A stretch of DNA of 64,000 nt from Darksidea phi. Its lineage: Eukaryota; Ascomycota; Dothideomycetes; Pleosporales; Lentitheciaceae. The stretch lies in contig JASJFT010000050.1 of assembly GCA_030770425.1 (NCBI GenBank), forward strand, positions 62,001 to 126,000, written 5' to 3'. The notes beneath the pieces are model-generated. The model made no database searches. It was given only the letters and a program-made list of their open reading frames with translations, and was not told the origin of the DNA. This document shows positions 23,401 through 38,400 of the stretch, in pieces (position 1 is the stretch's first letter; every line of letters begins with the position of its first letter). Position numbers and translations under genes: made by a program.

Positions 23401-26400
23401 CTCCAAAGCTTGCAGACTCTTCTCATGAGGGAGGTATTACTCTCGACACGTCACGCTCAGGTGGAATCTCAAGCAACGCCACGAAGGCTGCGATGGCCGG
23501 AGGTTTCGCTGGTCTTGTTGCCTCTGCTATGAAGCAAGATCAGGATCGGATGGCATCGGATCTAGAGCACGCGCGAAAGAACTTGGATTCTGCGAACGAG
23601 TACAGCACGTCCAACGAACCTGCTTCTACCTCCAATGGTACTCGCGGTTGGGATGAATCTGAGCCACGTGTCTCCATACCAAGCACTGCCTTTGGCGATC
23701 TCGATGAGCTGCCTGATGTCAAGACTCCAAAGAAAAAGAAGAGGCACAGTAGCGGTAGGTGGTCTCCATCTGTGGGGTCTCCCCTTCGCTCTGAAGTACA
23801 GTACGAGGACTACGTGGGTGCTCCACTTGACTCTACCATTTCCAAAGACGAACAATCCATGGGGCCTTGGAAAGCTTCTGTCGACTTAGGGTTGACCGAT
23901 CTTGCGCCGGCCACTGATCGAGGTATCCATGACTCTGGCTACTACGCACCGGATGACCAAACACGCACTGATACTGTGGAACGAGACTCCGATGAGTTCT
24001 TCTCTGCGGGGTCGGATGATCGGAAGAAATCGAAGGCCAAGTCACCATCATCTGATAAGTATGACGATCGAGATACAAGGTCCGTCATCTCTTCGAGCAG
24101 CAAGTACGACGATGAGCTCAATCGGGAGGAGCGGCATCGTCGCCACCAGGAGGATCGATCGGTGAGCCGAGACCGTGGCTACGAATATGACGATGGCGAG
24201 CGCAAGCGCAGACATCGTCGCCGTGAGACCAATGAGCAAGATGACGACTGGGAGACCAAGTCTACTATCTCTGAAGCTCGTTCCGAAGCCAATGGGGAGC
24301 GTCGGCGCAAGCATAGGAGACGCGAAAGCGAGCGCAATGGGTCTCCTGAAGACCGCATTCGTTCATCAGCCGCCTCCGACCCTGGCGATCTGTATGAATA
24401 TAAATCGTCCAAGCGAAGGTCAAAGCGCGATGCAGATGACGACACCATGTCGGTCGTATCATCTCCGGCACGTTACGATGAAGAACGTAGCAGTAGTTCC
24501 AAGAAGGAAAAGGAGAAACGGTCAAGTGGTCTCTTCGGCCTTTTCAGCAAGTCGAAAGAGAGTTTGGTCGATACATCTAGCAAATCCTCTAGATCGAAAC
24601 CCAGAGACGAAGATGAGGACGATGAGCGGAGACGTCGCAGGAAGAAGAAGGAACGCGGCTCGACGTATGGCTCGGATGACGATGATACGCGCTCTGTTGT
24701 ATCGACCAGCAGTCGCCGGAGTGAGAAGCGGAGGAGTGGCCGGGACGATGAAGGACGCAAGGTATAATACTCTGTTTTTTCCTTGCTGCACATTACTGTT
24801 TTCATTTGTTCCATGTATTATAGATGTTAATGTATCGTTTTGATAGGACCGCGATACCTCCCGATCACGCTACAACGATAAAGAAAAAGTCTCGTCTTTT
24901 TTAGACGATAGGGCAGTGGCAGCGGCAGCAGCAGCCACACCACTGCCCGCTGATGAGACCCCAACTCTTAGACAAGGATCCCATGATCAAGATGGCGGCA
25001 TCCCTGGAGACCGTCCCGAGTACCCCCTCCCTACGCTCGACGATACCCACCCCTTCCCTGCGATTGAGCGACCCACTACGCCTCCGTCGCTGGAAGATAG
25101 CCGCGCGCTGTTGACGAGGCTTACTGGGTTGCAGCCATGGCAATTAGAAGCATTTCCTGATGAGCTACCGCCGCTCCCTGTGTCGAGACCATCGAGTCCG
25201 CTTCTCCAGTCGCCCGAGCAGCTCGTGACAAGTCCGCTTGCTGAACGCAGACTCTCTTCTACCTCGGTTCCCATCCGTTTCCGCCGACCACTGAGCGGAT
25301 CACCTGGAAAAGATCTTACGTTAGATCTGAAGCAAGTTGCTAGTCCTGCAAGCTCGCCTCTCCGGCCTTCAGGTCCTCGTCACACCGCGTCCTCATCAGC
25401 GGAGTTCAAGACTTCGCGAGAATTTAGGCCGCTGTATCTGGTAGAGCGTAACAGGAAGCCTGCTGAGATTGAGGAAGTTCTTCCCGCGCTGCCGTCCAGT
25501 GGTAGTCCAAGTCAAGCGGGTTCGACAACAGGCACGGAAGATGACTATCAGTCTGCATTGGAGAGTCCGCATTTGAGTACAAGTGATGCGTTTGAAGACT
25601 CGTTCATGGACCCTATAGATCATATGGACCCGTTCAGCCTAGTCTCGCCACCTTATCTTGGGCCCGAAGCACAGCACCCTGAGTTGGCTGATCGTGAGAT
25701 TGAGGAAGTAGATGAGAGTGGGCAGAGTACGCCCAAGGCTTCGAGTTTTCCGGCTGGTGTTCTCGGTCCTGCTGGCCCGCCCCCCAAGGATCTGACTAAG
25801 AGACTCGAGAGTGTCAAGAGTGAGGAAGGGGAGACTAGCCCTCTGGCTCCAAGCGCGCCGATCGATGATTTGAAGATGCATGCGCGTACCAGAGATCTTT
25901 CACCATCCAAGTCTTCATCTCTACTTCAGGATGCCGCGCTTGGTGTACTTGTGGGTGGTGCGGCTACAGCTGTGCTAAAGCATAGGTCACCATCGCCCGC
26001 TGGCTATGAAGATGACTTTATGGGTGGCGATCTTGACCAAGAAACCATTGATGCAGCAGCTCAGTCCACTCCTGCTCCCGCTCCACCCTCTGAATCGCCC
26101 GAACAACCGGCTGTTTCTCCCCACACACCTACCTCTACAAAGAAGAACAAGAAAGGCAAAAAGGGTTCCAAAGGGAAGAGCGTTGATTTCGGCGCAGGAT
26201 CCAATGAGGTCAAGGAATTGACCGCCGCAGAGAGGGAAAAGATGCGCGAAGTCGACACTGCGGATGCAATTGAGAATTGGTTTTCTACGCCTGTCGAGGA
26301 GCCGAAGAAGATCGAAGAGAAGAAGGTTGAGCCTGTGAAGGTTGAGACTGAACCGGATCCTAATCTCCTCCGCCGCGACAGCAAAGGCAAGGCAAAGAAG

Positions 26401-29400
26401 AAAGGTAAAGGCAAGTCGAAGAAGGGATCTATATCGTCTCCCGCCGAATCACCAGCCCCAACACCGACCGACGAACGAGCCGAAATTTTCCCTAGCTCTA
26501 GGGATGCAGAACAACCAGAAGCGAATTCAAGCTCCTCGTACGCTCAGGTCATTCCGACATTCGTTGAAAATGAAGATGATTGGATCAAGAACCGCGCGGA
26601 ATCCGCTATCACCGACGATGCTACCCTTGTAGGTGAGCCGAGTCAGCCTTTTGCACCTTCAGAGAGCTTGAGCAAGGAGCTTAGGCGGCAAAAGATTCTT
26701 GACACTACCGCGCCGCAGAGCGACGATGACGTAAATGTCCAACGCGCAGAGCTAGAGACCCCGGAGGCTTCCAATGAGTTCTCTAGCCTTGCTCATAAGC
26801 TAAGGGGTATTGAGAGTCCGGCTGAGGAGAAGCCAGACGACGTTGTCATGGACTTTATGGACGCCAAACCTACTTCTTCGAATGCTGAGGTTGTTCCTGT
26901 GACTTCCGAAATACAGCCTATTGCAGACGCACCTGTTGTCGAAGAGGACTTTGCGCCCGTGGCGAAGGGTAAGAAAGGAAAGAAGGCCAAGAAGGGAAAG
27001 CGTGGAGGTCAAGCTATCGATTCTACTCCTCTTAGCCTCCCCTCTGAGCCCGAACCGGAGGCCGTGCTACCCGCAACGGTGTTGCCCCAGGAGCAAATTG
27101 AGCAAGAAATCCTTAAGCCAGTTTTCGATGCCGGCGCAGTATCTCAATACCTCGACACCTCGGATTCGCCCGAGCGTACCCAAGGCGAACCCAGTGAACA
27201 TGCTGTTACACCTGCTGCACCCGAACCAAAGGAGAAAGAGAAAGCCAATGTCATGGACTTTCTAGTCAAAAATTCTGATCCTTCAACGCCCGTGAATGAT
27301 ATGGAGGAGGCTTTGCCTCAGCCTCTTGTTGCCACTACGTCCCACGAAGTCGAGCTTGAGGTAAAGTCTGAAGCTGAAACTGCGCCTGAGCCAGCCGCGT
27401 CGGGATGGGGTGGCAAACTCTGGGGCGCGTTCGGCTGGGGGAAGAAAAAGAGTCAACCGTCTACTCCTGAGCCGCAATCGCCTGCTGTGGTACCTGTGGT
27501 TGAGGGCAAAGCTGTCGAACCTGCGCCTTTGTCAAGAGAGGACGAAGACAGCAAACCCGAGACCAGTCTGTTGGGGCCTGAAGAAATTTCTTCCGAAATT
27601 GAGCCTAAGACTTTGCCGATTTTACAAGAGCAACAGCCTTCGCTCAATGTCAAGACAGAGGTTGAGACTGAAGTGGTCCCAGTCAACACTGAGAACGAGA
27701 GTGCTATCGACAAGAAGCAAGATGACGATGTCGTACCTGTGGTTGCTGTCGAGCCTTCAACCCCGGCAGAGGAAGACGAATGGGTACCCTCGACCTCCAA
27801 GAAAGGCAAGAAGGTGAAGAAGGGCAAGCGTGGCAGCCTCTTGAACGACGCCAAGCCTGAAGTTACTTCGAACTCAACAGATGATGTGGTTGTGCAGGCG
27901 CTTGAAGAAGATCTCATGCCGCGGGCATCCGCTGAACCTTCAACGCTGGCGGAGCAAGACGACTGGGCACTTCCGTCGTCGAGGAAGAAAGACAGAAATG
28001 GGAAGAAAAGCAAGCGTGGTAGTCTGCAAGTTGCGGAAGAAATTGAGCCCGAGCCTGAGATCTCCACTCCTGTCCAAAGTCACGATGTCATTGAGAGGCA
28101 GTCCGACCAGTCGGTCGAAAACTCACTAAAAGAGAGCACTAGTATCGAAGAGCCTACTCCCACCGTTCCTGAGACCGACCCGGCATCTCTAGAGCCAGCA
28201 ATTCTGGCTGAGCCTCAACAGTTGCCTCCTGGTCCACAACCTGTCGAAGAAGATGAATGGGCCGCTCCTAGCATGAAGAAGAGCAAGAAGGGGAAGAAGG
28301 GCAAACACGAGAGTACTCAATTTTCTACACTCGTCGATACTGAACCGAGCACCCCAACTGTGGACAGCAGCAGGGAGCTACTCATCGACAACACGATGGA
28401 GACGTCTCGCGATCTTAGCTTGAGCGAGGAACCGATCTCAACTGCGACTACCGCTCAACAGGAGGATGCTGCTCGGCCGATGTTTGAGGCCCAAGATGAT
28501 GAATGGGGCTTTACTCCTAAGAAGGGTAAGAAGGGGAAAGGAAAGAAGGCCGCTCAGGCTTTTCAACCTGAACCTGAGCCTAAACTTGAACCTGAAACTG
28601 AATTTCCCGTGCCCACGAATGAGCTTGAGCCTAACCTTGCAGATGTGGACGTTCCGACAGAGCTCGCTGAACCTTCCAATTCTACTCAAATCGATATCAA
28701 GCCAACCCTTGCCGAAGAGGATAACCCGGTTGATGACAAGCCAATTGATGGCAATGTTACCTCTGTGGAACAGCAACCCAACGATGAGTCGGCCGCACCT
28801 CTTTCTAAAAAAGACAAGAAAAAGAAGGGGAAGAAAGGCAAAGCTTTCAATGTTGAGCCGAGCACCCCCGACACTGCAGATGTGCGGGGGGACGCTTTCC
28901 TAGCTTCTGAGCCTGTGCTGCCAGAACCAAGCACCACCATCGTCAGAGAGAGTGGACAACCTCCAGTCGCGGTTGAGAAGGATGAGTGGGCTGCACCATC
29001 GTCTAAGAAGGATAAGAAGAAAAAGGGCAAGAAGGGGAAGGCTCTTGATTTTGATGCTGAACCGATCACATCGACAGTCGGTGAATCCGGCGACAAGTGT
29101 GAGGATGTTCTCATATCTGGTGCATCGACAACCGTCAACGACATACCTGAGGACGTCGCTCAACCCAACACGACCGAGCAAAACGGTGGCAACTCCCTCT
29201 CTATCCCAGAGGAGATCGTTCCTGAAGTGACTGAAAATTTGCGACAAGCTGAGGAAGACGAATGGGCTGCTCCTGTATCCAAGAGTAAGAAGAAGAAGAG
29301 CAAGAAAGGGAAGACAGTCGAGTTCGACGTTGAGCCAAGCACGCCGACAATCGAGGAACCGAGCGACAAATTCGAAGACGCTTTCAGCAGCAAGGGCGAG

Positions 29401-32400
29401 CAGATAGACAACTCCGCGCTGCCTATTCAGGATGAGAGCGTTCGCGACATCTCTGAACCCTTGCAGCAAGTTGGGGAAGATGCATGGGCACTTTCTGCAT
29501 CTACTCCAGAGAAGGTCAAGAAAAAGGGCAAGGAGAGCAGCGATAATCAACATGTCGACCCAGAACTACCGTCCGAACTGGACCCGGAGCCAATCGTCGA
29601 AGAACTTGCCCCGGCTGATGCCGCATTACCACCTTCGGAGGTTGTGGTTGAGCAAACTACGGGAGACGACAACGACTTCTCAAAACCCCTCGACCCCATC
29701 ACTTCTGAGCCCATAGTAGAAGACATCCCGAATGACAAGACGGTTTCTCAGTCTTCCGAGCTTGTTGAAGACGAATGGGCTCTGCCTACTAAGAAAAAGG
29801 GGAAGAAAAAGGGGAAGAAAGGGAAATCTACTTCTGGAACCGCGACGCCTACTGTCCTGGAGGATGAGCTAAGCACTCGCGAGTTTACATTTGACGATAG
29901 CCTTCCCACTTCTTCCGAGCCCACCGATCTCCAGCCACCTGCCGAAAATCTCACCGCTGAGTCCGAGCCGTTGCCCCCAGCCGACCTCCAAGAACAAGCT
30001 GAGGAGGAATGGGCCGCGCCGCTGTCAAAGAAGGATAAGAAGAAGGGCAAAAAAGGGAAGAAAGCGCTAGCCGAGGACGAACCTGCTCTGGTGGAGCCTT
30101 TGGAGCTCAAAAACCCCGACGCTAGCCTTGTAGAGGATGTCGAACAAATACCTCTGCAAGAACCCGGCACCACCGTGCTTGAGGATGAATGGGCTGCACC
30201 TGTGTCCAAGAAAGACAAGAAAAAGAAGAAGGGCCAGAAGGGTGTTATCGAGGCTGATATTCCGGAGCCCGCATCTACACCTATTGAAGAAGTGCCTACC
30301 TTCGATGCACACCTGCCTTCCGACGCTCCGGCCGATGTGGAATCTCGAGATCTTGCCACCTTCGCACCACAACCCGAGAATCATCTGCCATCGCATTCGG
30401 AAGATCTTCCTGAAATGCCCTCCTCTGTCGCTAACCAGTTGATCTACGAGACTCAGCCTGGAATTCCTTCAGCGGAGCTCGAGCAAAAACAAGAGGAAGA
30501 GGACGAATGGGCCGCCCCCGTCGCCAAGAAAGACAAGAAGAAAGGTAAAAAGAACAAGCGTGCGTCCGTCATCGACAGCCAGCCTTCCACACTTTCCATC
30601 ACGCCTTCCGATGATGTCACGGTAGAACCCTTAGACCCGCCTATTGCCGAACGGGTCGTTTCTGCAGAGACCGAAGACGATCAACTCGATATCACCACAC
30701 CTTTGCCCAAGCAAACCGAAGAGGAGCAAGTCGAAGAGGTTGAGTGGGCGTCGATACCGAATAAAGACAAGAAGAAGGGCAAACGATCTTCTACGCTCGT
30801 TGCTACACCAGTTGAAGTGTTCAGCGATCTTCCCCTGGACAAGTCCATCACTGTACCTGAAACTTTAGGAGCTAAGGATGAGGAACCTACTTTTTCCGCT
30901 CCATCCGTCCGTGAAGAAGTCAAAGAAGAGCAATCTCCGGAAGTGGAATGGGCACCCATCTCGAAGAAAGACAAGAAGAAGTCAAAGAAGAGTAAGCGTA
31001 TCCCCGCGCATGAGAGTGAACCGTCTACGCCTACCGCGACCCCCACCGGAGAGTTGAACGAGACCCCTGTGGTCGATCAAGCTATTCCCATATACCAGGA
31101 AGCCGAGGAGACGAAGGACAAACAGGCTGCCGAGCATGAATGGGCACCCATCCCAAAGAAGGCTAAGAAGGGCAAGCATGCCTCCACTTTGGAGAGTGAA
31201 CCCTCTGCACAAGTGTCGACTGCCATTGAAGAGAATTCTTTAAATGAGCAGCCGGCCTTTGCGCCTCAGGAGGAACAACCGGCGGATGACGAATGGGGAT
31301 CGTTCTCGAAGAAGAACAAGAAGGGGAAGAAAGGAAAGAAGGAGTCTGCGGATCAGGTTCAGGAGGCACAGCCTACTGAAGGGGTCGCTGAGGAGCTTCA
31401 CAATGAGCCTCTCCACGATGCACCTCAACTAGACGTTGAACTTCAGGACGTCATTCCATCCACTCTAGGACCTGAGCAGGGTCCCGAACATGTTCCAGCC
31501 GAGCCTGTCGACAAGTCTGTGGATGTCTCAAGCACCGAGGTTCATCCTGAGCAGTCACTAGTTATGGAAGACCTCCCACAAACGACGCCTTTAGCGATAC
31601 TTGAGGATTTGCCTACGCCAAGTGAGCCTCAAGAAGCCACAACGGACGACTGGAGTTTTACACCTTCGAAGAAAAGCAAGAAGAGCAAGAAAGGGAAGAA
31701 ACAAGAGTCGGTCGCTGAAGAAACTACGCCTGACGTCGAGGTCATGCCTAAGGACGTGAACTCATCTCAGCCCGAACCCGAATCGACTTTTGACGTTCGA
31801 CTCTCTACCTCGAACGACGACATTACAAAAGACGTCTCTACAACAACTTTGCCTGATGTCCAGGTTGAGGCAGATCCATCCGCCACAACAATCACGCGAA
31901 CGGGGGGCACCGTTGACGAGGAACGGGGATTCACATCATCGGGCAAAAAGAAGAAGGGGAAGCGTGAGCCCACATTGGAGGAGCCCATTCCAGAGCCAAG
32001 CATCCCTGAAGCTCTTCCCGAACCAGCAATCACCGAGCCTAGCTTGGGGAACGACTTGCCTAGCCAGATCGATGAGCCTGCTACCGAGCTGGACGCTGCT
32101 CAAGCTATGCGTGATGCCTTCTTTGAAGACGAACAACTCTCCACTGTGCCTGCTGAGCCCGTCGCCGTTAGTCCTGCTATGCCCGAGCGATCAGAAGAAC
32201 CCATTGTTGACGATTGGGCTCTTCCATCCAAGAAAGAAAAGAAGAAGGGCAAGAAGGGCAAGGGCAAGCAATCTGGCACTGCTACGTCGACTCAAGAGTT
32301 CGTGTCCGAGACCTTGCCCGAGCTAGAGCAAGAAGTTGCTCCCGTAGAGGCCGACGAGGTGCAGGTATGCATCGACCCTAGAGAGGCTGCTGACGAAGAC

Positions 32401-35400
32401 TCGACCGTTTTTGCAATGAAAAAGGACAAGAAAAGCAAAAAGGCGAAGGGCAAGTCTGGTACGGCTACACCAGTCGCTGAGGTTCTGCCTGAGGTAAGAG
32501 TCGAGGAGACGATTGTTGAACCTCTTTCTGAAGCTCAAGCTGAAGAGAGCGTTCTCGTTCTTCAGTTAGCAAGCACTCCTCAGGATGCCAAATCTTTGGA
32601 GCTCCCCGAAGGATTGTCCTCTGCAACAGTTGTGCCTGAACCCGAACAGCCTATGAAAGACGACTGGGCATCTTTCTCCAAGAAAGACAAGAAAAAAGGC
32701 AAGAAAGGCAAGAAACAATTGGGCGTCGCTACACCAACGGCCGAATTTCAGCGTGAAGATGTAATCTCCAATCTCGCGCCCGAATTCCAGCCTGATGAAA
32801 ACCCCGCCAATACTTCGACACAGGACGTCAGCGAAGATCTCGCATTATCCAACAACACCGACACTCTCCCCACCCCTACTATCCCCACCGAACCCGAACA
32901 GCTAGCTGAGGACGACTGGGCGTCAGCGTCCTTCTCCAAGAAAGACAAGAAAAAGGCTAAGAAGGGGAAAGGCAAGCTTTCGGGCGCTGCTACTCCGATT
33001 ATCGAAGATGTGCCTCAGGTCAAGGCTGGCAGCTCTCAAGATGACATGCCGACCGAGGATCGTAGCGTCGACAAAGTTCAACCAATCGGCGACGCATTGT
33101 CTGAGGTGTTGCCAGAGAAGTTGCAGGATGTGCATGTCGAGGATCGCCAGATTGATGAGGCTCAGACAGTCACTACACCAATTACTGAACAAATCGAACC
33201 TAAGCTCGATAAGTGGGCTGCGCCTTCTACGAAGAAAAAGGGTAAGAAATTGAAGAAATCGGGCGTAGCGACTCCTGTCATTGAAATCCTCCAAGAAGAT
33301 GTATCTCAAAGGCAGTCACCTGCCGAAGTATCACGCGACTTCAACATTCCCGAACCCACGAATACGATGCCAATCGCACCAAGCGAACCAACCGACGAGT
33401 GGGCCTTACCGTCTAAGAAAAGCAAGAAGGGAACGAAATCAGGCACAGCTACCCCTGTCGGCGAAGATGTCCCAGATGAATTGCTGGCTAGTACACCTAA
33501 AGTTGAACCATTGCCCGAAGAAGTTCGCGCACTCGACTCTTCCGAGCCACCTGCTGTAGAGCCGAGTGAACCACCGGTCGACGATTGGGCTTTGCCCTCC
33601 AAGAAAAAGAAAAGCAAGAAAGGAAAGCAGTCTGGGACTGCCACGCCAATTACTGAGCCGGTCCCTGAGGTGCAGATCGAAGAAGCGCTTCAGACCATAT
33701 TACCCATGGAGGAGAGCGTGCAGTTGAGGGATTCTCAGCCTATTTCCGAGCCTGTTGCCGAGTCTGTTGCCGAGCCTTTGGCTGAAGAATCACTCCCACA
33801 ACTCAATGAGGAAAGCAAGCAAGCCGACAACTTTCCTGTCACGACCGAACTCATTTCTGATACACCAACTGAGGTTCAGTCACTTACTGAGAAGCTCAAC
33901 GAGTTGAGAGTGTTGGAAGATGTCCCCCCTACAGTCGAATCATCAGCTGAGCCAGAGGATGAGTGGGCGGTACCGTTTTCTTCGAAGAAAAAGAGCAAGA
34001 AAGACAAACGCAAATCCGGGACAGCTACATCAATCGTTCAAGAGACCCCTCCTATCCCCCTCGACGATACGCCGCCCATCGAACATGAAGCGGAGCAGAA
34101 GGTGGAAGATGAGATTGTTCCGGAGCCAACAAAGCCCCTAGTCGAGCAAGAGTCCGTAGCGGACGAATGGACCGCTCCGGTATCAAAGAAGAAGAGCAAG
34201 AAAGGCAAAGGCAAGAAGTCCGAACCGCAGATACCGGTGGTAGAGCTTTCCGAGCCCGTGCTCGACCCCGTCCAGGCTGCTCCTGAAATTTCGGCAACAG
34301 AACAATCGACAGGCCTTACCGAGGACTCAGTCCCTACAGAGGTGGAGCACATTGTCGAAGCTACAGTGGCTGAGGATGAATCTGAAAAGCTAGCGCTCAG
34401 TCGTAAGCTTAGCAAAAAGGACAAGAAGGGCAAGAAGAAGGCTGGGACTCTGGCCGGGGAGGATGGACCAATCATTGAGAGTAAGACAAACGAGAGAGTG
34501 GTCCCGGAGGCTCTGCCACTGTCCGAACCTAAAGAGCTACCAGCCATTCCCGGTCTCGATAGTGATGCCAAGGACGCTCGCGATATCCCATCCTTGAACG
34601 AACCTCAACTACTTCACGAGGACGAGCTCTCCACTAGCCAAGCGCCATTGCTCAACCCTCAGTCTTTCTCCGACTCTCAAGATCAGATTCCAAGCGCGTT
34701 ACCAGAGTTGCCCGCTGAGCTTGGCTTATCCCAGCGTACGGAGCCCGCAGCCGAAGATGAATGGGCGTTTTCAGCACCGAAGAAAGGCAAGAAGAACAAA
34801 AAGGACAAAAAGATCAAACGTCCATCAACATCCGACTGGACTGATGATACGGAGCCTAAACCTTCTAAAGCCATCGAGGTTCCAAAGGATATTAGCGAAC
34901 GACATCCCGAGCAATTGGTCTCAGAGCCAACAACCTCGCCTGCGACTTACAACAAGATACATGATCCTCCCCAGATGAATCAACCCCTCGATGCGAGTCG
35001 GGAACTCGCAGATGAGCCCATATCCAACAACCTCGAAGCTAACAAGGAGTCTGATTTCCCTTCGCTCAAGACTTCTACTACCCAGGATGAGCTCACAACG
35101 CCGCTCGTTGAAGCAGAACTTTCTCGCGAAGAGCCAGTAATTCAGCCTGTACCCGAGCTAGACGAGTGGGTACCGAGCAGCAGTAAAACCTCAAAGAAGG
35201 GCAAGAAGGGGAAGAAAGCCCAGGAGACGCCCCCGTCCGCCGATGTTACCAACGAGCAAATCACACTTTCCACGACTGAAGCCGAGCAAATACCCGAAGC
35301 ATCGACCATCTTACCAAACACCGAGGTACTAATCGAGCCAGCAACCGCGGAGATGACCCCGAAAGACAGGGTCGACGATGAATGGGCACTGCCTGTGAAG

Positions 35401-38400
35401 AAGTCGAAAAAAGATAAGAAGAGCAAGAAGACGATACCCGCCTCTGGTACCGCCACTCCAGTTCTCGAAAAGGAGGCTGATGTTCTCGGAGAGTCATTGG
35501 GTGAAGCTGTTCCTACCACTTCTTTTGAGAATGACGGCTTGCGCGATGAGCAGCTTCCTCTCGTGAAGGAAGTGCAGGTGCAACCGAACATCGTGGGGCC
35601 AGGACCATCAACTACCGATGCCGTTCAAGATACCCCTAGCACAGGGCCTCCCGATCTGTCGCTCGATCTGCCATCCACGTCTGACATTATGAAGCAGAAA
35701 GGGGACATGCCCGAAACTAGCGAGACCGAGTTTTCGCTCAGTCGCTCTTCGTCCAAGAAGAAAGGCAAGAAGGGCAAGAAGGGTCGCAAGGACGCGAATA
35801 AATATTTGGAGTCCGACAAACTCGTAGTTGACCCTGTCATCAAGGCTGCACCGTTACCCGAACAAACAGAAGAGCGAGAAATATTGCCACAAGTCCCGCA
35901 GCAGGTTGATACTACCGAGCGCGTCATTTCTCCCCCACAATCACCTGTCCTTGAAGGTGTACAAGAGGGTAAGCAAGGCGATACCGAACCTCCCCTGGCT
36001 ACCACTAGCCCAGGGGAGGGAGGGAAAGTCTTCCATGACATCTCTGAGCAACCTCCAGAACCTATGTCTAAATCGTTCGCAACCAAGACCGATCCGGGCA
36101 GCAATGACGCTGAATCCAGCCAACTCTTGCCTTCTTTGAAAGCCATTCAAGACGAAGTGACCGAGCTCAAACAGCGACCCGAAGCACTCGATGAAAGCCT
36201 GGCTACCAGCAATGATCCTATGCCCTCTACATCGGAGTCCACGTCGATGTCCGATGTCGTAGGCAAGCTCGGCAAGAAGGATAAGAAGAAAGGTAAGAAG
36301 AGCAAGGCCAGTGCTTTCGATTGGTCTGAGCCTACCACGCCTGTCGCTGAGCCCGAGACTCTCATTGAAACGAGAGATATTGTCGCCGAGCCGGCCAAAG
36401 AGGAAGGGCCTGCATTCGAAGTGCCTTCGCGCAAATCGAGCAAAAAAGACAAGCAGAAGGTGAAGGCAGTGGCGATTGGCTGGAATGAGCCCACTGAAGA
36501 GATCGCACCTATTTCTGAATACCAAGAGCCGGCCCCTGAGCAACCATCGACTGAGCAAACGCCTATCGCACCTGAGACGTATCAAGACGTGCCGCAAGAT
36601 CATGCCAGCGGCTTCAGCACGCCGACACGCAAGCTCAGCAAGAAGGACAAGAAGAAGGCTGCTAAGGCTGCTGCGTCAGATTGGACAAAGCCATCCATAA
36701 TCGAGCCGGCTTTAGAACAAGAATCGGATGAGGTTATCAAAGAGGCCAAGCCCATGCGATCTGATTCTCGGGATGTCGCCGAAGAAGTGATTGATCCGAT
36801 ACCGTACCACGTCCAGGAACCAGATTTTGAGCAACTTCCACCGTCCACCCTACCGGAACCCGTGGAGGAGAAACCCACGTTGTTGCGTAAGTCCAACAAG
36901 AAAGCCAAGAAGAAGGCTAAGTCGACCGATTTCACTTGGGACGAACCGAACAAAGAAGTGGATGAATCCGCAACCGTGCCTGAGAGTCAAGACGTTGCCT
37001 CAGTTGAGCCTGAGCCGAGTACAGACGCTCCGGTGCCAGCTATCGAAGCGCCACCCAGCGCTTTAGAAGCCCAAGAACTAGTTGCTGAAGAAGCGCCGTC
37101 CTTGTCCCGTAAGCTTAGCAAGAAGGAAAAGAAAAAAGCCAAGCCGACTGCTTTCTCACGGGACGAGCCTAGTACAGAGACGACTGAGCCTACTACCGCC
37201 TTCGAAAGTCAAGAGGCTGTCACGAACGACCTCGACTCAGCCACGCCTTCGCAAGTTCTCGTCACCGAGGAGCCTTTACCTAACACCACGTCAAAAGCCC
37301 AGGAACCTGAAGTCGAGGAAGTCCCTGCCTTATCTCGGAAATCAAGCAAGAAGGACAAGAAAAAAGCAAAGCAGGCTACCTTCATGTTAGAGGAACCGAG
37401 CGCCGCAATCTCTGAATCTACCACTCTATCCGAGAATCAAGAGCTACAGCAAGGTTTGGGCGAGCCGTCACCTGTCCTTGAGCAGCAGGACATCTCCGGT
37501 GTTATCGAAGAGCCACCCGCGTTGTCCCAGAAGCTCAGCAAGAAAGACAAGAAAAAGGCCAAGCAGGCTGCTTTCATGTTAGATCAACCGGAAGATGTGC
37601 CGAAGGAACAAGTAACGATCTCAACGCATGATGAAGAACCTTCACAGGTGCCGGAATGCATCCAAACGGGTATCCGCCAAGCTATCCAAGAAACCGAGCC
37701 GCTCAACTTAGTCGAACCCAGCCTGGCCCTTGCCCAAGAGTCAACCCAGCCGACCGACTTCCATTCGCCAGTCGTACAAGAATCCGCAAAGGAGATAGAG
37801 TCTATGGTGCCTCCGCCGATCAAGGATGAGCCTGCTTTTGCCCCTGCTTTGACACGCAAGCAGAGCAAGAAGGGCAACAAGAAAAAGGGCAAGGCCACTG
37901 GCATCGACTTTTCCGAGCCGTCTCCAGTTTCTGAAGTGCCAGTCATTCCTTCCGAATCACTGACTGCCGTCGAGACGACGAGTATAGCGAATGACGATTT
38001 CGCACCTCAGCTCGGCAAAATGGACGAGGAGAGCGAGAAGAAGGCTGCAGCATTTGATCGGGGTGAGCCGGAGAAGGTTGAGGATGTCCAGATCTCTAAG
38101 GATGGGACGACGGTCGAACCGCCGGTGGTTCAAAAGCCTATGGTTGTGCAGGAAATCCACGATGCTCCGATTGAGCTCTTTCCACGTCCAGAAGAGAGTG
38201 CGGATCGGAGCCAGGTGGCTGTCGATGAATCTAAGCCAGCAGAACCGGATTCCGTGCGCGAAGCCAAACCTATCTTAACTGAATCCCCAGCAAGCCAGCC
38301 TGAGCCCCAGCCGGAGGATGATTGGGCGCTACCAGCCAAGAAGAGCAAGAAAGACAACCGGAAACCCAAAGCCACAACCACCTCATGGGATGACCCTGTT

